Below are positions 60,370 to 64,000 of a DNA stretch of 64,000 nucleotides, one piece after another. Within the stretch, counting starts at the first letter, position 1; every line of letters begins with the position of its first letter. The stretch spans positions 992,001-1,056,000 of the forward strand of contig NZ_JBNAGA010000001.1 of assembly GCF_049800955.1 (NCBI RefSeq), in the 5' to 3' direction. Under the pieces are notes generated by a model. That model did not search any database. It had not been told where the DNA came from and worked only from the letters and a program-made list of their open reading frames with translations. The translations under genes and the position numbers were made by a program. The stretch is from JAKVBH01 sp049800955 (GTDB lineage Bacteria > Pseudomonadota > Alphaproteobacteria > Rhodobacterales > Rhodobacteraceae).

Positions 60370-61998
60370 TCAGGCTGTCTCGGTCTCGTGGCCCAGGGCG
60401 CGCCGCAGCGCGGTCTTGATGTCATCGGGCCGCAGATCGGGCCAGCGGGCCACGACATGCTGGTCAGGCCGGATGAGATAGACAGCGCGCGTCGCCGTGC
60501 CCAGATAGCGGGCGGCCAGCTCAGGCGCGGGCGTTTCGACATGCACGATCTCGGGCGCGATGCCCGGGATGTCGAGCGGGGCAGGCGCGGCGCCCCCCAG
60601 ACACAACAGGGTGAAGCCTCCGGTCAGGAGATCGAGCAGGAAGCCCGATCCGTGCGGCGCATCGGGGCAGGGCGCGCCGGGGCGCGTGCGCGCGGGCCCG
60701 TCGAGCGCATCAGGCCCAAAGCCCGGGCCCGCCTCGTAGATGCAGGGTACCGAGAGCCGCCCCGAATTCACGAGCGGCCGCGCGAAGGCATGGGTCTCGG
60801 CCAGATCCAGCACGGCATTGCGAAAGAGCGTCGACATTTCGGATTTCGGCGTCATGAAATCGGTGGCGCGGGTCGAGTTGAGGATATTCTCATCCGCGCC
60901 GTAGCTGCGCTCCGGGGAATAGGTCTCCAGCAGTGCCTCGGGGGCCTGGCCCTTGAGCACGGCATCCAGTTTCCAAGCGAGGTTTTCGGCATCCTGCAGG
61001 CCGGAATTGGCCCCGCGCGCGCCAAAGGGCGAGACCTGATGCGCGCTGTCGCCGGCAAAGAAGATGGCGCCGTGGCGGAATTCTTTCATGCGGCGGCACT
61101 GGAACGTGTAGATCGAGGTCCAGACGAGCTCATAATCCGGCACGTCGCCGGTCTGACTGGAGAGCATCGCATCGACGCGCCTGCGGATGCGGTCGGGGTC
61201 AAGCTCGGCTTCGCGGTCAATGTCCCAGCCCAGCTGGAAGTCAATGCGCCAGACACCGTCGGGCTGTTTGTGCAGCAGCGCGGATTGGGCCTTGGCGAAG
61301 GGCGGCTCGAACCAGAACCAGCGCTCGGTTGGGAAATCGGCCCGCATGCGCACATCCGCGATGAGGAAATTGTCCTCAAAGACGCGGCCATCGAAACTCA
61401 GGCCCAGCATGTCGCGGATCGCAGACCGCGCGCCGTCACAGGCGATGATGTAGTCAGCTTTGGCCTCATAGGCCCCGTCGGGTGTATCGATGGCCAGATG
61501 CACATGATCGCCCAGATCGCTGAGCGCTGAGACCCTGTTGGCGCCGCGAATCTCTATGGGCGCGCCCTGGGCCTGCGCCTTTTGGATGGCCTCGAAGAGG
61601 AATTGTTCAAAATAGGGCTGCTGGAGGTTGATAAAGGCCGGGTGACGGTGGCCGTCCTCGGGCAGCAGGTCGAAGTTGAAGAGCTCGCCCTCGTGGTGAA
61701 AGACGCGGCCCTTGTTCCAGACGACGCCTTTTTCGACCATCGGCTGCGCGGCACCCAGACGATGGCAGATATCGAGAGTTCGTTTGGCAAAGCAGATCGC
61801 CTTGGAGCCCAGCCCCGGGCCTTCGTGATCATCGAGCAGCAGCACGGGTGTGCCGCGCTGGCCCAGATCCAGCGCCGTGGCGAGCCCCACCGGTCCGCCA
61901 CCGACGATGATGACGGGATGGTGGTCCACCCGGTCCTGCGCCGGGGACCGGGTGTAGGGGTAGAGCGTGAAGGCGGTTTTGTAGCGTTGGAAGGTCAT
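60370..61998 (-). CDS. FAD-dependent aromatic monooxygenase (PheA/TfdB/MhpA-like)
   Basis: A 542-residue class A flavin hydroxylase. FAD motifs are VIIVGGGPVGLATALDL, the DG motif ACDGARSAIRDMLGL and FFAGDSAHQVSPFGARGANS. The C-terminal thioredoxin-like domain is of the type seen in phenol and hydroxyphenylpropionate hydroxylases. With the adjacent MBL hydrolase and fumarylacetoacetase it probably makes a ring-cleavage substrate such as homogentisate, by inference. AAGAG precedes the ATG. Confidence 0.88.
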   Translation of the reverse strand: MTFQRYKTAFTLYPYTRSPAQDRVDHHPVIIVGGGPVGLATALDLGQRGTPVLLLDDHEGPGLGSKAICFAKRTLDICHRLGAAQPMVEKGVVWNKGRVFHHEGELFNFDLLPEDGHRHPAFINLQQPYFEQFLFEAIQKAQAQGAPIEIRGANRVSALSDLGDHVHLAIDTPDGAYEAKADYIIACDGARSAIRDMLGLSFDGRVFEDNFLIADVRMRADFPTERWFWFEPPFAKAQSALLHKQPDGVWRIDFQLGWDIDREAELDPDRIRRRVDAMLSSQTGDVPDYELVWTSIYTFQCRRMKEFRHGAIFFAGDSAHQVSPFGARGANSGLQDAENLAWKLDAVLKGQAPEALLETYSPERSYGADENILNSTRATDFMTPKSEMSTLFRNAVLDLAETHAFARPLVNSGRLSVPCIYEAGPGFGPDALDGPARTRPGAPCPDAPHGSGFLLDLLTGGFTLLCLGGAAPAPLDIPGIAPEIVHVETPAPELAARYLGTATRAVYLIRPDQHVVARWPDLRPDDIKTALRRALGHETETA

Positions 61999-62042
61999 GT
62001 TTTGCGCTCTTCGATAAAGGGAATTTGCCAGATCATCGCGCC

Positions 62043-62300
62043 TTGGTCCGAACAGCACCGCAGGTGCCGGACCAGCGCTGACCCGCCCGCACGGGGCAGC
62101 GCTTTGGTAACGTTCGCGCGTCGGTCAACTGGCGCGATGGCTTGGTTGGGATAAAGTGCGTCGAATAACAATGGCGGCGCTCCCCCGCGGGTCAGCACTG
62201 GCCCGCCGCTGCGGGGGGTGCGCTCCGTGGTTGGGGATCGGCCCGAATAGCGCCACCGGTGCCGGCTCAGCGCTGGCCCGCCGCTGCTCGCGGTGTGCTG
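62043..62300. repeat. Three degenerate repeat units with core CAGCGCTGGCCCGCC
   Basis: Cores lie at 62073-62087, 62193-62207 and 62268-62282, each with flanking similarity (for example GGTTGGG… before and CGCTGC…GTGCGC after units 2 and 3, and GGTGCCGG before units 1 and 3). They fill the 319-bp gap (61999-62317) between the monooxygenase and MBL genes, which otherwise has no gene. Confidence 0.65.
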
Positions 62301-62317
62301 GAGGGCGGGGTATGAAC

Positions 62318-63268
62318 TCATCCCTGCAGCGCCTCCCACATCTCGATGTCGCGTTTGTCAGTCCAGATGCGGGGATGGGCGATGCCGCGGGCCTCGTCAT
62401 AGGCGCGGGAGACGTTGAAGGGCAGGCAGTGCTCGTAGATGGCGTACTCCTTGAACTTGGGATCGCAGCTCTCGCGCACGGCGTCCCATGCCTCTTTGAG
62501 TGATCCGCCACGGGCGGCCACGCGGGCGGCGGGGCGGTAGGTGCTCTCGACGAAGTCGCGGGTGCTCTCGATCGCGCGCTCCACGGCCGCTTTGCCCACC
62601 AGCGCGCCGCCGCGCCCGGGCGCGATGGCATCCACGTCATAGGCGCGGATCGCGTCGAGCGTGCCGCCCCATTCGTTGAAGTATCCGTCGCCGCAATAGC
62701 AGGCGGAGTGATCTTCCACGATGTCGCCGGTGAACATCACGTTCTGGTCGGGCACATGGATCACCGCGTCACCAGCTGTATGGGCGCGGCCCAGATGTTT
62801 GATGTCGATCCGGCGGGAGCCGAGATAGATCGTCATCGCGTCCGAGAAGGTCGTGGTGGGCCATGTCAGGCCGGGGATGCTCTCATGGCCTTCGAAGAGG
62901 CGGGGGAAGCGCTGGAATTCGCTGTCCCAGTCCTCCTGACCCCGCTCGGCCACCATGCCGCGCGCGACGTCCGACATGATGATCTGATCCGCGCCATAGG
63001 CGGATGCGCCCAGCACGCGCACGGCGTGATAATGGGTCAGCACCAGATGGGTGATGGGTTTGTCGGTCACCGAGCGGACCTTCTCGATCACTTTATGGGC
63101 GAGGCGCGGCGTGGCTTGTGCCTCGACGATCATGACGCTGTCGTCGCCGATGATCACGCCGGAATTGGGATCGCCCTCGGCGGTAAAGGCCCAGAGCCCG
63201 TCGCCGATCTCGTCGAAGGTGATCGTTTTTTCTGTGAGGTCTCCCTGGGAGGCGAAGGCTTTGGCCAT
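62318..63268 (-). CDS. MBL-fold metallo-hydrolase with variant metal motif
   Basis: A 316-residue metallo-beta-lactamase-fold protein. The site-1 motif HxHxDH reads THYHAVR (residues 78-84), so the Asp and third His are Val83 and Arg84. His163 (RAHTAGDA) and Asp182 (MFTGDIVED) are kept. This suggests one metal site or altered chemistry. It lies in the aromatic degradation operon between fumarylacetoacetase and the monooxygenase, and may hydrolyse an ester or lactone intermediate. Confidence 0.85.
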   Translation of the reverse strand: MAKAFASQGDLTEKTITFDEIGDGLWAFTAEGDPNSGVIIGDDSVMIVEAQATPRLAHKVIEKVRSVTDKPITHLVLTHYHAVRVLGASAYGADQIIMSDVARGMVAERGQEDWDSEFQRFPRLFEGHESIPGLTWPTTTFSDAMTIYLGSRRIDIKHLGRAHTAGDAVIHVPDQNVMFTGDIVEDHSACYCGDGYFNEWGGTLDAIRAYDVDAIAPGRGGALVGKAAVERAIESTRDFVESTYRPAARVAARGGSLKEAWDAVRESCDPKFKEYAIYEHCLPFNVSRAYDEARGIAHPRIWTDKRDIEMWEALQG

Positions 63269-63320
63269 TATGTGTGTCCGTCTTTTGTTGCGCGCGGACC
63301 GGGGCTCTGCCCCGGACCCC

Positions 63321-63343
63321 GGAGTTTATGGGGCAAGATGAAG
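63321..63343. repeat. Dispersed intergenic motif copy 5 (GGAGTTTATGGGGCAAGATG)
   Basis: It is preceded by a GGGGCTCTGCCCC hairpin (63301-63313). It overlaps the 3' end of the fumarylacetoacetase gene and supplies its stop codon and last residues. Confidence 0.6.
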
Positions 63344-64000
63344 GGGGGCTGCGGGTTTGAGTGTGCCTGTGGCGGTGCCGAAGCTGATCTTGTGGGATTG
63401 GCCTTGGGCCACGGCGGTGAGGGTGAGTGTGTCGCCATCCTCCAGAAAGGTGCGTGTGGTGCCGTCGTTTAGCGTGATGGGATCGCGGCCGCCCCATGTG
63501 CGCTCCAGCAGGCAGCCCCGGCTTTCGGGCGTGGGGCCGGAGATCGTCCCGGAGCCCAGCAGATCGCCGGTGCGCATGGGGCAGCCGGAGGAGGCGTGGT
63601 GGACCAGCTGTTGGGGGGCGGAATAGTAGAGCTCTGCGGTGTTGGTGCGGGTGATCTCGGTCTCGTTGAGTTCCGCCGTGACGTTGATGTTGAGATGCAT
63701 GGCGGTTGTATCCGCGAGATGGGGCAGCAGGGGCGTCTGGCGCGCAGGCGCGTTCGTCCGGAAGGGGGCGAGGGCTGCGGCGGGCACGATCCAGGGGCTG
63801 ATGGTTGTTGCGGTCGCCTTGGACTGAAAGGGGCCCAGCGGCTGGTATTCCCAGGCCTGGATATCGCGGGCGGACCAATCGTTGAGCAGCACATAGCCGA
63901 AGATGTGGTCTTCGGCCTCCTGCATCGTCAGCGGGCCTTGGAAGGCCGTGCCGACGATGGCGCCCAGCTCCAGCTCGAAATCAAAGCGCTGGGAGGGGGC
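63326..64000 (-). CDS. fahA: Fumarylacetoacetase, C-terminal part (5' end beyond window)
   Basis: The visible 224 residues are the C-terminal catalytic FAH domain. FDFELELGAIVG carries metal-binding Glu residues, LNDWSARDIQAWEYQPLGPF is the catalytic segment and QQLVHHASSGCPMRTGDLLGSGTISGP the FAH-specific region. It hydrolyses fumarylacetoacetate to fumarate and acetoacetate, the last step of homogentisate/tyrosine degradation. The final residues are encoded by a dispersed motif copy. The gene continues past position 64000. Confidence 0.93.
   Translation of the reverse strand, partial: APSQRFDFELELGAIVGTAFQGPLTMQEAEDHIFGYVLLNDWSARDIQAWEYQPLGPFQSKATATTISPWIVPAAALAPFRTNAPARQTPLLPHLADTTAMHLNINVTAELNETEITRTNTAELYYSAPQQLVHHASSGCPMRTGDLLGSGTISGPTPESRGCLLERTWGGRDPITLNDGTTRTFLEDGDTLTLTAVAQGQSHKISFGTATGTLKPAAPLHLAP

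Overview
The window looks like a chromosomal segment of a marine Rhodobacteraceae (Roseobacter-clade) alphaproteobacterium. The signs are a phaC-phaP-phaR polyhydroxyalkanoate locus, a DctPQM TRAP transporter with DctBD-like regulators, VPLPA-CTERM surface proteins, a CoxD/CoxE/XdhC-type maturation cluster, an APS-reductase sulfate assimilation operon, a RimK/zinc-protease-like fusion, and a short dispersed intergenic motif of a kind I associate with this family. There is no prophage, plasmid backbone, insertion sequence or CRISPR array. Most of it is core chromosome with a few accessory patches.

Region by region. 1-4.4 kb: PHA synthase (5' end cut by the window), phasin and the PhaR repressor, with CTGC-N3-GCAG operator-like sites before phaP and phaR, then a convergent DegT/AHBA aminotransferase. 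4.4-7.9 kb: dnaB, pyrE, pyrC. 7.9-14.7 kb: a tightly coupled six-gene minus-strand operon of glycosyltransferases, sulfotransferases, an FkbM methyltransferase and an alpha/beta-hydrolase-like protein, with a smaller paralogous pair at 58.0-59.7 kb. 14.9-21.4 kb: MoxR ATPase, hybrid histidine kinase, CoxE-like VWA protein, XdhC and a molybdopterin-binding protein. 21.4-22.3 kb: infC, apparently starting at AUA, with its 3' end tandemly duplicated twice. 22.5-24.5 kb: an Ala/Glu-rich anchored protein and ferredoxin-NADP reductase. 24.6-29.2 kb: siroheme/sulfite/APS reductase operon and a divergent Lrp regulator. 29.2-30.3 kb: cytochrome P450. 30.4-36.9 kb: dctBD and dctPQM.

37-48 kb: tpiA, a 2OG-Fe(II) oxygenase, VPLPA-CTERM proteins, a TfoX-N protein, Fe-S carrier and SufT-like protein, an ECF sigma factor with a DGPF protein and an SRPBCC protein, the zinc-protease-like/RimK fusion, a protein with eight exact-register 25-residue repeats, and tgt. 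48-56 kb: lon, an HU-like protein with a long basic tail, two tRNA-Val genes flanking a histidine phosphatase, divergent LytTR and LuxR regulators, a polysaccharide deacetylase and tRNA-Asp. 56-60 kb: a leucine-rich-repeat protein and a sulfotransferase/glycosyltransferase pair. 60-64 kb: part of an aromatic (probably homogentisate) catabolic operon cut by the right edge.

The best candidates for undescribed biology are the 25-residue repeat protein (44640-45689), the coupled glycosyltransferase/sulfotransferase operon (7940-14706), the duplicated infC 3' end, and a DctD-like regulator that has lost its Walker A lysine and GAFTGA loop while DctD-box-like dyads remain upstream of dctP.
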